A stretch of DNA of 64,000 nucleotides from Cedecea neteri NBRC 105707 = ATCC 33855. GTDB lineage: Bacteria > Pseudomonadota > Gammaproteobacteria > Enterobacterales > Enterobacteriaceae. Location of the stretch: positions 18,675 through 82,674 of the forward strand of contig NZ_BCTL01000037.1 in the NCBI RefSeq assembly GCF_001571265.1, in the 5' to 3' direction. Position 1 is the first letter of the stretch. Every line of letters begins with the position of its first letter. Made by a program: the position numbers and the translations under genes. Shown in pieces: positions 38,641 to 48,166 of this stretch. The notes under the pieces were generated by a model that searched no databases, had not been told where the DNA came from, and saw only the letters and a list, made by a program, of their open reading frames with translations.

Positions 38641-38703
38641 AATTTATCCTTAAAATCAACCGCTTAATAAATAAGACTGTGACACGCGAGATCAAATGTA
38701 CCA

Positions 38704-38823
38704 TTAATCAAACTTCATTTTTTCAGGGTCAGTCACGTTTAAGGCCTCTGATGCCTTATCAGTATCTGAATGCGGCTGCTCTGCACCCGGCAGGCAGCCG
38801 CTGAAGATTAGAACCGCTCCCAG
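38704..38823 (-). pseudogene. Lipoprotein-like 3' remnant
   Basis: An open frame without ATG, GTG or TTG start that begins inside the end of the chemoreceptor gene. It reads [20 protein letters not shown] and then DKASEALNVTDPEKMKFD to a TAA at 38704. The first part looks like the end of a lipoprotein signal peptide with a lipobox-like SGC, the rest like a short polar mature lipoprotein. It may be the 3' end of a gene cut off by rearrangement, or chance. Confidence 0.35.
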
Positions 38824-40499
38824 TTGTCTGCGCTACCGCCGCTCGTGGCAAGCGCAGGTTTGCGTATCGTGGAAGCTGGGGCAGATTTAGCCTGCCGCGC
38901 GTTAGCCGCGGCAATTGCCTGTCCGGTATTGAAGATACTCATTAACTGCACCAGCCGGGTGGCCTGATCGCTGAGGCTCTCAGCCGCGCTGGCAGACTCT
39001 TCCACCAGCGCGGCATTCTGCTGCGTGACCTGATCCAACTGAGTAATAGCCACGTTTATCTGCGTGATGCCCTGCCCCTGCTCTTCCGTCGTCACACCAA
39101 TTTCAGAGATCAGCCCGGCCACGCGGTGGGACTGCTGCACCAGGTCATCGATCGTTGTTCCCGCCGAACTCACCATATCCGATCCTTTTGTCACAGTACG
39201 CATGCTGTCCTCAATCAGAGCTTTGATCTCACTGGCCGCAGAAGCAGATCGCTGCGCCAACGAGCGTACTTCCCCGGCAACGACCGCAAAACCACGTCCG
39301 GATTCCCCTGCACGAGCGGCCTCGACGGCGGCATTCAGCGCCAGAATATTTGTCTGGAATGCGATGCCGTCAATGACGCTAATAATGTCGCCAATTTTCT
39401 GCGAGCTTTCGCTAATTTCACGCATCGTCAGAACAAGATTATTGACCGCATTCCCGCTTTGCGTGGCCGTTTCGCTGGCAGAATTGGCCAGGCGAGTCGC
39501 CGTGCGCACCGTCTCGGCATTCTGCTGAATTGTCTGGCTCATTTGTTCCATAGAAGCGGCCGTTTCCTGCAGGCTGGCCGCTTGCTCTTCGGTGCGTTGG
39601 CTGAGATCGGTGCTGCCAGCCGCAATTTCACTGGCGCCCACGGAGATAGAATGGCTGCTATCTCGCACTTCGCGCACGACCCCGAGCAGACGGCTACGCA
39701 TATCATCCATAGCCGCAAGCAGGCTTCTGGTGTCCCCTTGCTTCAGTTCAACGGCGGTATTGAGCTGGCCCTCAGACACTTGTTTAGCTACGGAGACAGC
39801 ATAAACAGGCTCACCGCCAAGCTGAACTTTCACCGCTCGCCCGATACCCCAGGCAATCAAAGTGCCGATCAGGGCGCTGATGATCGTAATGATCAACAAC
39901 AGGTTACCGGCAAAGTGTGCTTCCTCAACATAACCGCGAGCCATGTCCACCGTGCTACCGGAATGATCGCTAATCATCTCGCTGAGCGCATCGAGCACCC
40001 TGGCCTGCGGGCCAACCACTTCACTGATGACTAATGCACGAGCGGCATCGTACTGCCCCGCAGCGCTTACACTCATCACCTTGCGAAGCGCCTGGGAATA
40101 GGCCGGGCGGACATTGTTCAGGTTGTCGAATAACTCGCGGGAATGCTTAAGCTTGAGCGCCTTATCCAGCTGCTTTAAGAGGACGTTGTTGTCCACGATA
40201 CGCTTTTCGAGTACCTGGTTGGTTTTTGTAATGTAGTCCCGGCTCTCGGCTTCGGTATGCGACAGCGTGGTGAACAACGCCATATCACGAATATCGTGGG
40301 CATTGTCCGTAATATTATCTTTAATCTTTACGATCAACAGCAAATTCACCAGGCGGACATTGGCTGCATAATTAAGGTTATTTCCAACAGAAACCAACTG
40401 CATTCTGGCAAATAATGCGACAAAGAATCCAATGGCGATGACCAGCGCAAAGCCAGCCCCAAGCATGGTACTAAGGCGCATATTCTTCAGTTTGTTCAT
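38808..40499 (-). CDS. Methyl-accepting chemotaxis protein
   Basis: Transmembrane chemoreceptor of 563 residues: TM1 about 10-30, periplasmic four-helix ligand domain about 31-195 (Tar/Tsr-like), TM2 about 197-217, HAMP about 218-270, and the cytoplasmic signalling region with the conserved hairpin tip [20 protein letters not shown] (near 381-400). The C-terminus NWERF is a variant of the NWETF pentapeptide by which CheR and CheB bind high-abundance receptors. Ligand not predictable. Confidence 0.95.
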   Translation of the reverse strand: MNKLKNMRLSTMLGAGFALVIAIGFFVALFARMQLVSVGNNLNYAANVRLVNLLLIVKIKDNITDNAHDIRDMALFTTLSHTEAESRDYITKTNQVLEKRIVDNNVLLKQLDKALKLKHSRELFDNLNNVRPAYSQALRKVMSVSAAGQYDAARALVISEVVGPQARVLDALSEMISDHSGSTVDMARGYVEEAHFAGNLLLIITIISALIGTLIAWGIGRAVKVQLGGEPVYAVSVAKQVSEGQLNTAVELKQGDTRSLLAAMDDMRSRLLGVVREVRDSSHSISVGASEIAAGSTDLSQRTEEQAASLQETAASMEQMSQTIQQNAETVRTATRLANSASETATQSGNAVNNLVLTMREISESSQKIGDIISVIDGIAFQTNILALNAAVEAARAGESGRGFAVVAGEVRSLAQRSASAASEIKALIEDSMRTVTKGSDMVSSAGTTIDDLVQQSHRVAGLISEIGVTTEEQGQGITQINVAITQLDQVTQQNAALVEESASAAESLSDQATRLVQLMSIFNTGQAIAAANARQAKSAPASTIRKPALATSGGSADNWERF

Positions 40500-40797
40500 A
40501 AATCCCTCTGAGCTTTTATGGTTATATCGCAGGCAATAAGAGGAGGTAATCGGTAGAAATCACATCAACGGTTGCGACGGTATCTTTGATAGTTATCGGA
40601 TTTTTTATCGGCAGATCGAAAGACTTCTTTAGTCATTATTTATAATGTTCTGGCAACAAAAAAAATAATGACAGCGAGATGACAAATAATGAGCTAATTA
40701 ATATTTTTAATAAATTAAAACTACTATTTTTAGGAGTGGCAGCCCCGTCCCATTCGTGGTTAACGGAGCTGAAATTGACGTTTTATCCGTGCAGGAA

Positions 40798-41247
40798 TTA
40801 TTTATCTGCGATGAAGCGATCGTCTTCACCCACCGGGATATAAACGCGTACCCACTCCTTCCCGTCGACGATATCCCAGCTATGCCCTTCACCCGCCGTA
40901 TCGGCCGCAAGTAGCACCGTGCCTGGCTCGATGATGAACGTTGAGCCGTCGCTGACCTTAAACTTCAGCTTGCCTTTCAGGGTAACCACGTACTGCTTTT
41001 TCGGTGCCGGATGCACGCCTTTCTGCCACTCTTCAAAGGTATTACTGAAATAGAGATTTTCCGAAGAAAGTTTTGCCAGAGAGGGAATAGAACCTTTTAC
41101 AAACGCAGAGTGATTATCAGCCGTATTAATCAATTTCACCGCTGGAATACGTTGCTCACTGGCATCTGTTTTTGTGGCTTCAGCATGTCCAAGCATTGAA
41201 ACAAGCAAACCTGCGGTGGCCAACATAAGCCGTGTTATTTTTTTCAT
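40798..41247 (-). CDS. Exported cupin-fold protein
   Basis: 149-residue protein with a signal peptide (about 1-22, cut after LGHA) and a single cupin barrel (about 65-145: KKQYVVTLKGKLKFKV, IIEPGTVLLAADTAGEGHSW). The usual metal-binding His pair of the first cupin motif is not complete; one His (GHSW) is seen in the second motif. ATG at 41247 is chosen because it begins the signal peptide. Periplasmic; substrate unknown. Confidence 0.75.
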   Translation of the reverse strand: MKKITRLMLATAGLLVSMLGHAEATKTDASEQRIPAVKLINTADNHSAFVKGSIPSLAKLSSENLYFSNTFEEWQKGVHPAPKKQYVVTLKGKLKFKVSDGSTFIIEPGTVLLAADTAGEGHSWDIVDGKEWVRVYIPVGEDDRFIADK

Positions 41248-41677
41248 GATCGTATCCAGAGTTAATTTCAACCAGCACTTTTTCGGTGAGTAAATCACCG
41301 TGAGAAAAAACAAAATTCCAGGTTAGTACATCAGAGGCGATCAATTTCGTCAATATCATGCACGACAAGTTTATTTAGTTAATAAATTAAATATACATAA
41401 AGAAAATAATTATGCGTAAACACCACTCAGCTCCTTAATTATTTATTTAAATCGTTCACAAACTAAACTTATCTTTAAGTCAAAAAAGAATGATTAAGAA
41501 CTAAATAAGCTAAATGCAGCCTGTGATAACCTCAATTTAGCTTACGGCCAGGGAAAAATAGCATCCGTCGTCCTGACTCATCAAAATTTCGTTCTCAAAA
41601 AGGCAACGCAATGCGCCATTTTTACTGCTTTAACGATGCGGTCGGGTATGGCAGCTTGAAGGAAAAGGAGACGCCCT
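41248..41677. other. Gap with a 10-bp inverted repeat
   Basis: 430 bp between the divergent cupin and creatininase genes, AT-rich in its left two thirds. TAAGCTAAAT (41506-41515) and ATTTAGCTTA (41535-41544) form a perfect inverted repeat with a 19-bp spacer about 135 bp before the creatininase gene; it may be an operator or a terminator without U-tract. A possible ribosome-binding site AAGGAAAAGGAG lies at 41660-41671. No further gene is supported. Confidence 0.5.
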
Positions 41678-42496
41678 ATGAAACTGCCCTCTTCCCCCTG
41701 GTGGTGGGATCTTTCCACTCGCGAATTCAGCGAGCTGGAGATGCACAATATTGTCGCGGTGCTGCCCGTTGGCGCCGTGGAGCAGCATGGCCCCCACCTG
41801 CCGGTGCGGGTCGATGCCGCTATCAACGCCGGAATTATCCAGCGAGCGGTAGAACATCGCCCCGCTGGCCTGCCCGTGCTGTTTATGCCCGCTTTGCCCA
41901 TCGGCAAGTCTGACGAACATCTGGCTTACCCAGGCACGCTCACGCTGCCCTATGAAGTGCTGGGCCAGGTGTGGTTTGAAATGGCCAAAAGCGCATGGCG
42001 AGCGGGCATCCGCAAAATCATTTTCTGGAACTCCCACGGCGGGCAGCCACAGCTGATGGAAATCGTCTGCCGTAAGCTACGTGTGGAGTTAGGGATGTTG
42101 GCGGTTGGCGCCAGCTGGTTCCGCACCATTGATACTTCCGATCTTTACAGCGAAGTGGAGCGTCAACACGGCATTCACGGCGGGGAATCAGAAACCAGCG
42201 TGATGCTGCACCTCCACCCGGAGTTAGTGCACATGCAGCATGCGGATAATTTTGTCTCGGCTTCGGTAGCGATGGAAGCCAAAGGAGGCATCCTCACGCC
42301 GGAAGGCGGCGTCAGCTTTGGCTGGATGGCTCAGGATCTCCATCCTTCGGGCACCACGGGGAACGCCGCCGCCGCCGATGCCGAAAGAGGTGAAATTGAG
42401 GTTGAGCGTGCCGCCCGCGCCCTGCTGCAGCTAATAGAAGAGGTCAGCCGGGCCGATCTCAGCCTGCTGACCCCACACACCGCTTTTAGTCGCTGA
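41678..42496 (+). CDS. Creatininase-family amidohydrolase
   Basis: Metal-dependent hydrolase of 272 residues that opens cyclic amides or removes formyl groups, depending on the member. Ligands align with Pseudomonas creatininase: E35 and H37 in VEQHGPHLP, D46, H120 in NSHGGQ, and the HGGESETS motif (near 167-174). GGAG 7 bp before the ATG. It lies just left of a LysR gene and of a BMP-ABC importer operon on the same strand, so it probably acts on the imported compound. Creatininine itself, a hydantoin or a pyrimidine-derived ring are possible substrates; the sequence does not decide. Confidence 0.85.
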   Translation: MKLPSSPWWWDLSTREFSELEMHNIVAVLPVGAVEQHGPHLPVRVDAAINAGIIQRAVEHRPAGLPVLFMPALPIGKSDEHLAYPGTLTLPYEVLGQVWFEMAKSAWRAGIRKIIFWNSHGGQPQLMEIVCRKLRVELGMLAVGASWFRTIDTSDLYSEVERQHGIHGGESETSVMLHLHPELVHMQHADNFVSASVAMEAKGGILTPEGGVSFGWMAQDLHPSGTTGNAAAADAERGEIEVERAARALLQLIEEVSRADLSLLTPHTAFSR

Positions 42497-42523
42497 ATAC
42501 TCCGCCCGACTTCCCGCCGGGCG

Positions 42524-43423
42524 CTACTCCATCTGCAGCATCATCCCTTTTAGGGTTTCGGCCAGCACGCTGCCGATGGCGCTGGTGCCGCGATCGTGCC
42601 CTATCAGCATCAGGGTTTGCGTTTGCTGGCCCAGCTCCCGCACCGGAATATAAACCAGCCGCCCGCTCCGCAGGTCGGTTTCGATATCAAACGGCGTCAG
42701 GAACGTCAGCGCCTGGTCCATCATCGCCGACTGGCGCATCACCTCGATGGAGTTGGTTTCGATAACTGGCTGCAGCGCCACCATCGCCCGAGCGAATACA
42801 TCGTTCAGGTAGGGGCGAATCACCGTGGAATCATCGGCGATAACCATGGGATGCGGCATACAGTCGCTCAGACGCAGGCTGCTTTTATCTGCCAGCGGAT
42901 GCCCCGGCGCAACGACCGCGCCCAGCCTGCCCGTCACGCTGGCAATGCTGCGCAGCGCCGAGCGCATTTCAAAATCAAAACCGATCCCCAAATCCACGTC
43001 GCCAGAGGCCACCGCGCTGGTTATGTCCTCACCGCGCGTCATCTGCTGCAGACGCAGCTTTACTCGTGGGTTAGCACGGCGGAAGTCAGCTGCCGCCCTC
43101 GGGATCAGGTTAGCCGCCAGCCCGCTCATCATCGCCACCGTCACTTCCCCACGCCGCAGCCCCTTTAGCTCCTCAATTTTAATCTGCGCCCATTCCAGCT
43201 CTTTAAAGCTCTGGCGCACATGGTGAATCAGCGTTTCACCCGCGGCGGTGAGGATCATTTTACGCGGCAAACGCTGGAATAAAGGCGTGCCCAGCTCTTC
43301 CTCCAGCGCCAGCAGCTGGCGGTTGATCGCCGAAGCGGAAATATGCAGGCGTTCCGCGGCCTTACGGATCGAACCGCTGCGCGCCACCTCATCAAGATAA
43401 ACCAGTAAACGATATTTCAGCAT
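42524..43423 (-). CDS. LysR-family regulator of the BMP-ABC locus
   Basis: LysR-type regulator of 299 residues with the winged helix (about 3-62: GSIRKAAERLHISASAINRQ) and an effector-binding domain from about 92. It is divergent from the BMP operon across 124 bp and convergent with the creatininase gene, so it most probably controls the importer operon and possibly the hydrolase. LysR T-N11-A motifs were not located with certainty. Confidence 0.88.
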   Translation of the reverse strand: MLKYRLLVYLDEVARSGSIRKAAERLHISASAINRQLLALEEELGTPLFQRLPRKMILTAAGETLIHHVRQSFKELEWAQIKIEELKGLRRGEVTVAMMSGLAANLIPRAAADFRRANPRVKLRLQQMTRGEDITSAVASGDVDLGIGFDFEMRSALRSIASVTGRLGAVVAPGHPLADKSSLRLSDCMPHPMVIADDSTVIRPYLNDVFARAMVALQPVIETNSIEVMRQSAMMDQALTFLTPFDIETDLRSGRLVYIPVRELGQQTQTLMLIGHDRGTSAIGSVLAETLKGMMLQME

Positions 43424-43547
43424 CGGGGCTCCTGCGTTGCCTAAAAGGCATCGGTCAGTACGAAAATACGTGCTTTTAAGATATCGCTAAGCGCGGCATA
43501 ACTGAAGCCATCAATCATCCTCCATCCACAATCCTGGGAGAGAAAAG

Positions 43548-44555
43548 ATGGCAGGCATCACCCGCAGAAACTTCGCAAAAATGCTGGCAGGCGCCGTGGT
43601 ACTCCCCGCCCTTGCCCCCGTAATGTCACGCTCTGCCCTGGCGGCAACGAAAGAGTTCAAGGTGGCGCTGCTGCTGCCGGGGACCATTTCCGACGGCGGC
43701 TGGAATACCCTGGCGTATCAGGGCCTGCAAAGTCTGAAAAAATCCGGCATTAAGGTGGCCTGGAGTGAAAGCGTGCCGCAGGCACAGATGGAACAGTCGA
43801 TTCGCGGCTACGCGGACGATGGCTACAACCTGATTATCGGCCACAGCTTTGAGTACGGCGCGGCGTTCACTGAAATCGCGCCGGACTACCCGGATACCGA
43901 CTTTTTCGCCTCCACCTTTAAACCTGCGGAAGCGGCACCGAAAAACGTGGAATACATCAATCTGGCCTACATCCAAGCCGCGTATGCCGCAGGCGCGCTG
44001 GCCGCGCTGATTTCCGACAAAGGCAAAGCCGTGGGCTTTGTGGGCGGCGGTGATAACCCAACTCAGCAGGGCATGATGCGCGCCTTTATCCTCGGAGCGG
44101 AAAAAACACGCGCGGGCATTAAGGGCCTTGGCGTCGTCACCGGCGACTACGGCAACGCGGCAAAAGGGCGTGAGGCCGCCACGGCCATGATAACCAACGG
44201 CGCAGACGTTATCTGGCATGCCGCCGACGTCACCGGCCTCGGCGCGCTTCAGGGCGCGATTGCCGCCAACGTCAAAGCCATCGGCTGCTATACCGATCAG
44301 AAAGAGGTCTCCCCCACCCACATCGCCTGCAGCTTTAAGCAAAACCTGGACTGGGTTGTGGAGCAGGTGGGCAGCGCGGCGGCAGGTCACGCCTTTAAGG
44401 GCGGCGAAGAGTGGTCGCCGAGCGTCGCCAAAGCCTGGTCGGTTATCTACGGCAGCACATCCCACAACGCCAGCCTGGTGAGCGACGGCGCCTGGCAAGC
44501 CTTCCAGAAAATCTGGCAGCAGCTTGACACCGGCGCGTTATCCGCCACCGCCTGA
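43548..44555 (+). CDS. BMP-family ABC importer binding protein
   Basis: Periplasmic substrate-binding protein of the basic membrane protein (PnrA/Med) family, whose known members bind purine or other nucleosides. 335 residues; N-terminal twin-arginine motif (ITRRNFAKMLAG, R6-R7) and hydrophobic stretch with cleavage near ALA at 31-33, so export may be by Tat. The mature protein has the family pattern GTISDGGWNTLAYQGL, the conserved GGDNP and a C-terminal lobe ending SATA. GGGAGAGAAAAG precedes the ATG. First gene of a six-gene run. Confidence 0.9.
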   Translation: MAGITRRNFAKMLAGAVVLPALAPVMSRSALAATKEFKVALLLPGTISDGGWNTLAYQGLQSLKKSGIKVAWSESVPQAQMEQSIRGYADDGYNLIIGHSFEYGAAFTEIAPDYPDTDFFASTFKPAEAAPKNVEYINLAYIQAAYAAGALAALISDKGKAVGFVGGGDNPTQQGMMRAFILGAEKTRAGIKGLGVVTGDYGNAAKGREAATAMITNGADVIWHAADVTGLGALQGAIAANVKAIGCYTDQKEVSPTHIACSFKQNLDWVVEQVGSAAAGHAFKGGEEWSPSVAKAWSVIYGSTSHNASLVSDGAWQAFQKIWQQLDTGALSATA

Positions 44556-44569
44556 CCCGGAGCTAAAAG

Positions 44570-46126
44570 ATGAACATAGCTGCGCCTTTGCCGCGTGTAG
44601 CGTTGAATCGCATCACCAAAAGATTTGCCCGCGTCACCGCCAACGACAACGTCTCAATGACCATTGAAGCCGGTGAGATCCACGCTCTGCTGGGCGAAAA
44701 CGGCGCAGGAAAAAGTACCCTGATGCAAATCCTCTACGGCCTTTATCAGGCCGATGAGGGCGACATTGTTGTGGCGGGAAAAAGCGTGAAGTTTCGTGAC
44801 CCGAGCGACGCCATAGCCTGCGGCATCGGCATGGTTCATCAGGAATTTATGCTGGTGCAGCCGATGACTGTCGTCGAAAACGTGGTGCTCGGCCTGAAAG
44901 ATAACGCCAGCGGCGTGCTCAACCTGAAGGCCGCCGCCGCCAGGCTGCAGGCGCTGTCGGATAAGCACGGCCTGGCCATCGATCCTTGGGCGCAGGTGCA
45001 GCATCTTTCCGTTGGCGTGCAGCAGCGGGTTGAGATCTTAAAACTGCTCTACCGTGACGCGCAGGTGCTGATCCTGGATGAGCCCACGGCGGTGCTTACG
45101 CCGAAAGAGAAAGAAGGCCTGTTTGCCACGCTGAAGTCGCTCTGCGCCGAAGGGCGATCCGTGGTGATCGTCACCCATAAGCTCTATGAAATCATGGCGA
45201 TCGCCCGCCGGGTGTCCGTCATGCGGGCCGGAAAAATGGTGGAAACCGTGGCGGTGTCTGACACCTCCGAAACCGATCTGGCTCGCCGCATGGTCGGCCG
45301 TGATGTCGTGCTGCGGGTCGAGAAAACGCCGTGCAGGCCGGGCCACAACGTGCTGCACGTGGACAGCATTGCCCTGCGCGACGAAACCGGGCAGCAAAAA
45401 ATCTGGCGCGCGTCGCTTAAAGTCGCAGCGGGCGAGATCCTCGGCATTGCCGGCGTGGAAGGAAACGGCCAGTCGGAGCTGGCAAGCGCCCTGCTCAACC
45501 TGATGCCGATAGAAGCCGGGCGTATTCTGCTGGAAGGGGAAGATATCTCCGACGCCACGCCCGCTCAGCGTCGTCAGAAAGGCATCGGTTTTATTCCCGC
45601 TGACCGCCGGGAAGTTGGCTCATTCGTCACCCTTTCGCTGGAAGAAAACGCCATGCTGGGATCCCAGCGCAGCTTCACCAAAGCCAAAGGCTGGCTGCTG
45701 GATCGTCTGAAAATAGCCCGCCACGCCAAAGAGATCATTGCCCGTTTTGACGTTCGCGCCCCGGACGCCCAGTTCGAAGCCGGCAAGCTTTCGGGCGGCA
45801 ACCTGCAAAAGCTGATCCTCGGGCGCGAAGTCGCGCAGAACCCGAAATTACTGATCGTTGAACAACCCACTCGCGGGCTGGATGTGGGCGCGGTTGAGGC
45901 CGTTTGGGCGGGCCTGCTGGCGGCGCGAGACAGCGGCTGCGCCATTGTGCTTATCTCCGCCGAACTCGAAGAAATTCTCAACCTCTCGGACCGCATTGCC
46001 GTGATGTACAACGGCCAGATCGCGGGCGAGATGGAGACGGCACACGCCACGCCGGCTCTCCTTTCTGAACTTATGGCCGGTGGCAGCCCGACTCACGCGG
46101 AACCGCAGCATGACAAAGTGGCTTGA
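44570..46126 (+). CDS. BMP-type ABC importer ATPase (double domain)
   Basis: Cytoplasmic ATPase of 518 residues with two fused ABC domains as in sugar and nucleoside importers. First domain: Walker A GENGAGKST (42-50), signature LSVGVQQR, Walker B LILDEPTAV. Second domain (from about 255): signature LSGGNLQK and Walker B-like LIVEQPTRGLD; its Walker A is degenerate (VEGNGQSEL), the normal state in this family. Starts 14 bp after the binding-protein gene and overlaps the next gene by 17 bp. Confidence 0.94.
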   Translation: MNIAAPLPRVALNRITKRFARVTANDNVSMTIEAGEIHALLGENGAGKSTLMQILYGLYQADEGDIVVAGKSVKFRDPSDAIACGIGMVHQEFMLVQPMTVVENVVLGLKDNASGVLNLKAAAARLQALSDKHGLAIDPWAQVQHLSVGVQQRVEILKLLYRDAQVLILDEPTAVLTPKEKEGLFATLKSLCAEGRSVVIVTHKLYEIMAIARRVSVMRAGKMVETVAVSDTSETDLARRMVGRDVVLRVEKTPCRPGHNVLHVDSIALRDETGQQKIWRASLKVAAGEILGIAGVEGNGQSELASALLNLMPIEAGRILLEGEDISDATPAQRRQKGIGFIPADRREVGSFVTLSLEENAMLGSQRSFTKAKGWLLDRLKIARHAKEIIARFDVRAPDAQFEAGKLSGGNLQKLILGREVAQNPKLLIVEQPTRGLDVGAVEAVWAGLLAARDSGCAIVLISAELEEILNLSDRIAVMYNGQIAGEMETAHATPALLSELMAGGSPTHAEPQHDKVA

Positions 46127-47225
46127 ACGACGCCTTTCCCCGGCACAGTCCTCCCCGGCGCTGGCCTTAACCAGCTTCGGAGGCATTCTCGCCGCGTTTA
46201 TCGTCGGCGGACTGCTATTTCTGCCCTTCGGCGCAAATCCCCTCAACGCTTATGGGGTCCTCTTTAGCGAGGCTTTTGGCTCCACGCGCGGGTTTGGCCT
46301 TAGCCTGGTGCAGGCCACGCCGCTGATGCTTATCGCGCTGGCAACGCTGGTCATTTGGCGCGCGGGGCTGGGCTACATCGGCTTTGAAGGCTGCTTCCTG
46401 GTCGGCGCGGCGGCGGCAAGCTGGATAGCGCTTTCCGGCACGCCGCAGGGCTTCCCCTGGAAACTGCCGGTCGAACTTTACTGGCCGATTGTACTGCTGG
46501 TGACGTTTATCGCCGGCGCGCTCTGGGCTGGTTGGGTAGGCGCCCTGCGCGTTCGCTTTGGCGGCAACGATGTCCTGATTTCGCTGATGGCGAATTATGT
46601 CGCCATCTTTTTAGTGCAATACCTGGTGTCCGGCCCGATGCGCGCCCCGGGAGATCTGCCGCAAACGCCCCGTCTGCCGCAGGAAACCTGGCTGCCGTTG
46701 GTTCTCAGCGGCATAAAAACGCACTGGGGTATCGCTATCGCAGTCATCGCCACGCTGTTTACCTGCTGGCTGATGCGCAGCACGCCTGCTGGCTATGAAA
46801 TCAGCCTGGCCGGGCTGAATCCAAAAGCGGCACGCTACGGCGGCGTGGATGTTGCCCGTCGCCAAATGAGTGCGGTTTACCTTGGCGGCGGCTTTGCGGC
46901 TCTCGCCGGGCTGTGCGCGGTGCTTGGCGTACAGCACCGATTAATGGACGGCATTTCCGGCGGCGTCGGCTTTATCGGCGTAGTCGTGGCGCTGCTGGCG
47001 CGGCTGAACCCGCTGCTGGTGATCCCTACCGCCATTTTGTACGGCGGGCTACAGGTTGGCGGCGGCGCCATGCAGCGTGAAACCGGCCTGCCAACCTCGG
47101 TGGTGCTGATTCTGCAAAGCCTGGTCGTGCTGATGATCCTGGCGGGCGACGTCCTGCGCTATTACCGCCTTCGCCTGCCCGTTCGAACCATCGTGCAGGA
47201 TGCTTTAGTGGAGAAAAAATCATGA
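46110..47225 (+). CDS. BMP-type ABC importer permease 1
   Basis: Inner-membrane permease of 371 residues of the branched-chain amino acid/ribose permease superfamily, about nine to ten membrane helices, with the conserved cytoplasmic loop GLNPKAARYGGVDV (near 239-252) that contacts the ATPase. The ATG at 46110 overlaps the ATPase stop; the open frame begins earlier but within the ATPase gene. Overlaps the second permease by 4 bp (ATGA). Confidence 0.92.
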   Translation: MTKWLERRLSPAQSSPALALTSFGGILAAFIVGGLLFLPFGANPLNAYGVLFSEAFGSTRGFGLSLVQATPLMLIALATLVIWRAGLGYIGFEGCFLVGAAAASWIALSGTPQGFPWKLPVELYWPIVLLVTFIAGALWAGWVGALRVRFGGNDVLISLMANYVAIFLVQYLVSGPMRAPGDLPQTPRLPQETWLPLVLSGIKTHWGIAIAVIATLFTCWLMRSTPAGYEISLAGLNPKAARYGGVDVARRQMSAVYLGGGFAALAGLCAVLGVQHRLMDGISGGVGFIGVVVALLARLNPLLVIPTAILYGGLQVGGGAMQRETGLPTSVVLILQSLVVLMILAGDVLRYYRLRLPVRTIVQDALVEKKS

Positions 47226-48163
47226 GCGCGATGACGCACCTCGATACCGCCTTTTTCATCGGCTGGCTGGCAGCGGCTATTCGCCTTGCGGGCCCGGTCT
47301 TACTTGCCGCCCTCGGCGAGATCTACGCCGAACGCGCAGGTGTGCTCAACATCGGGCTGGAAGGCACTATTTTGCTGGGGGCGCTCAGCAGCTATCTTGC
47401 GGCCGCGTATACCGGCTCGACACTGCTCGGCTTTTTTGCCGGTGGCGCTGGCGGGCTGATCGTTGGCGTATTGCTCGCCGCACTGTATTTACGCGCCCAT
47501 GCCAGCCAGATCGTAGTGGGAATTGTCTTTAACATTCTTGCGGCAGGCCTGGCCTCCTGGATTTATTCCCTGGCAATGGGCACCAGCGGAACGGCGGCGA
47601 TCCCGATGTTTGCTGCCTGGCCCGTACCGCTGCTGTCATCCCTGCCGTTTATCGGCCCAGTACTTTTTACCCAGCCCTGGCCGCTCTATCTCACCCTCGG
47701 CCTGGTGTTTATCGCCCACTTTAGCCTGTTCCATACCCGCTTTGGCCTGGCGCTACGCGCCGTGGGTGAAAATCCCAAAGCGGCCCATGCCGCCGGGCTT
47801 AACGTGCTGAAACTGCGTACCTGGGGCGTGCTGTTTTCCTGTCTTGGTGCCGGGCTTGCCGGTAGCTATCTGGTTACTGCGCAAATCGGCCTGTTCCGCG
47901 ACAACGTGGTCAGCGGCCAGGGGTTTATCGCCTTGGCTATCGTGATTTTTGGCCGCTGGAGCCCGCTAAAAGCGCTGCTGGCCGCCTTTATTTTTGGCGC
48001 TGCCGATGCGCTGCAGCTCTCTTTGCAGATCTTTGAAAGCTCGCTGCCGCCTCAGGTTCTACTGGCGCTACCGTACCTGCTCACTATTCTGGCGATGTCC
48101 GGCGTGGTGGGGCGAACCCTTCAGCCTCGCGCCCTGACGCAGCCTTATCGCAAGGAGTCATAA
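47222..48163 (+). CDS. BMP-type ABC importer permease 2
   Basis: Second permease, 313 residues, about eight to nine membrane helices. The opening YAERAGVLNIGLEGTILLGA (near 36-55) is the hallmark of nucleoside-type ABC permeases of the BMP group, and GENPKAAHAAGLNV (near 182-195) is the ATPase-contact loop. Start in ATGA overlap with permease 1. The pair forms a heterodimeric channel. Confidence 0.94.
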   Translation: MSAMTHLDTAFFIGWLAAAIRLAGPVLLAALGEIYAERAGVLNIGLEGTILLGALSSYLAAAYTGSTLLGFFAGGAGGLIVGVLLAALYLRAHASQIVVGIVFNILAAGLASWIYSLAMGTSGTAAIPMFAAWPVPLLSSLPFIGPVLFTQPWPLYLTLGLVFIAHFSLFHTRFGLALRAVGENPKAAHAAGLNVLKLRTWGVLFSCLGAGLAGSYLVTAQIGLFRDNVVSGQGFIALAIVIFGRWSPLKALLAAFIFGAADALQLSLQIFESSLPPQVLLALPYLLTILAMSGVVGRTLQPRALTQPYRKES

Positions 48164-48166
48164 CCG

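Noticed and set aside
35223..38800. Prophage or integrative element at ileX
   Set aside because: No integrase, no phage structural gene and no second copy of the tRNA 3' end is visible in the window.
41611..41677. Small reading frame before the creatininase gene (MRHFYCFNDAV...)
   Set aside because: It runs on into the creatininase gene in another frame and lacks a start signal.
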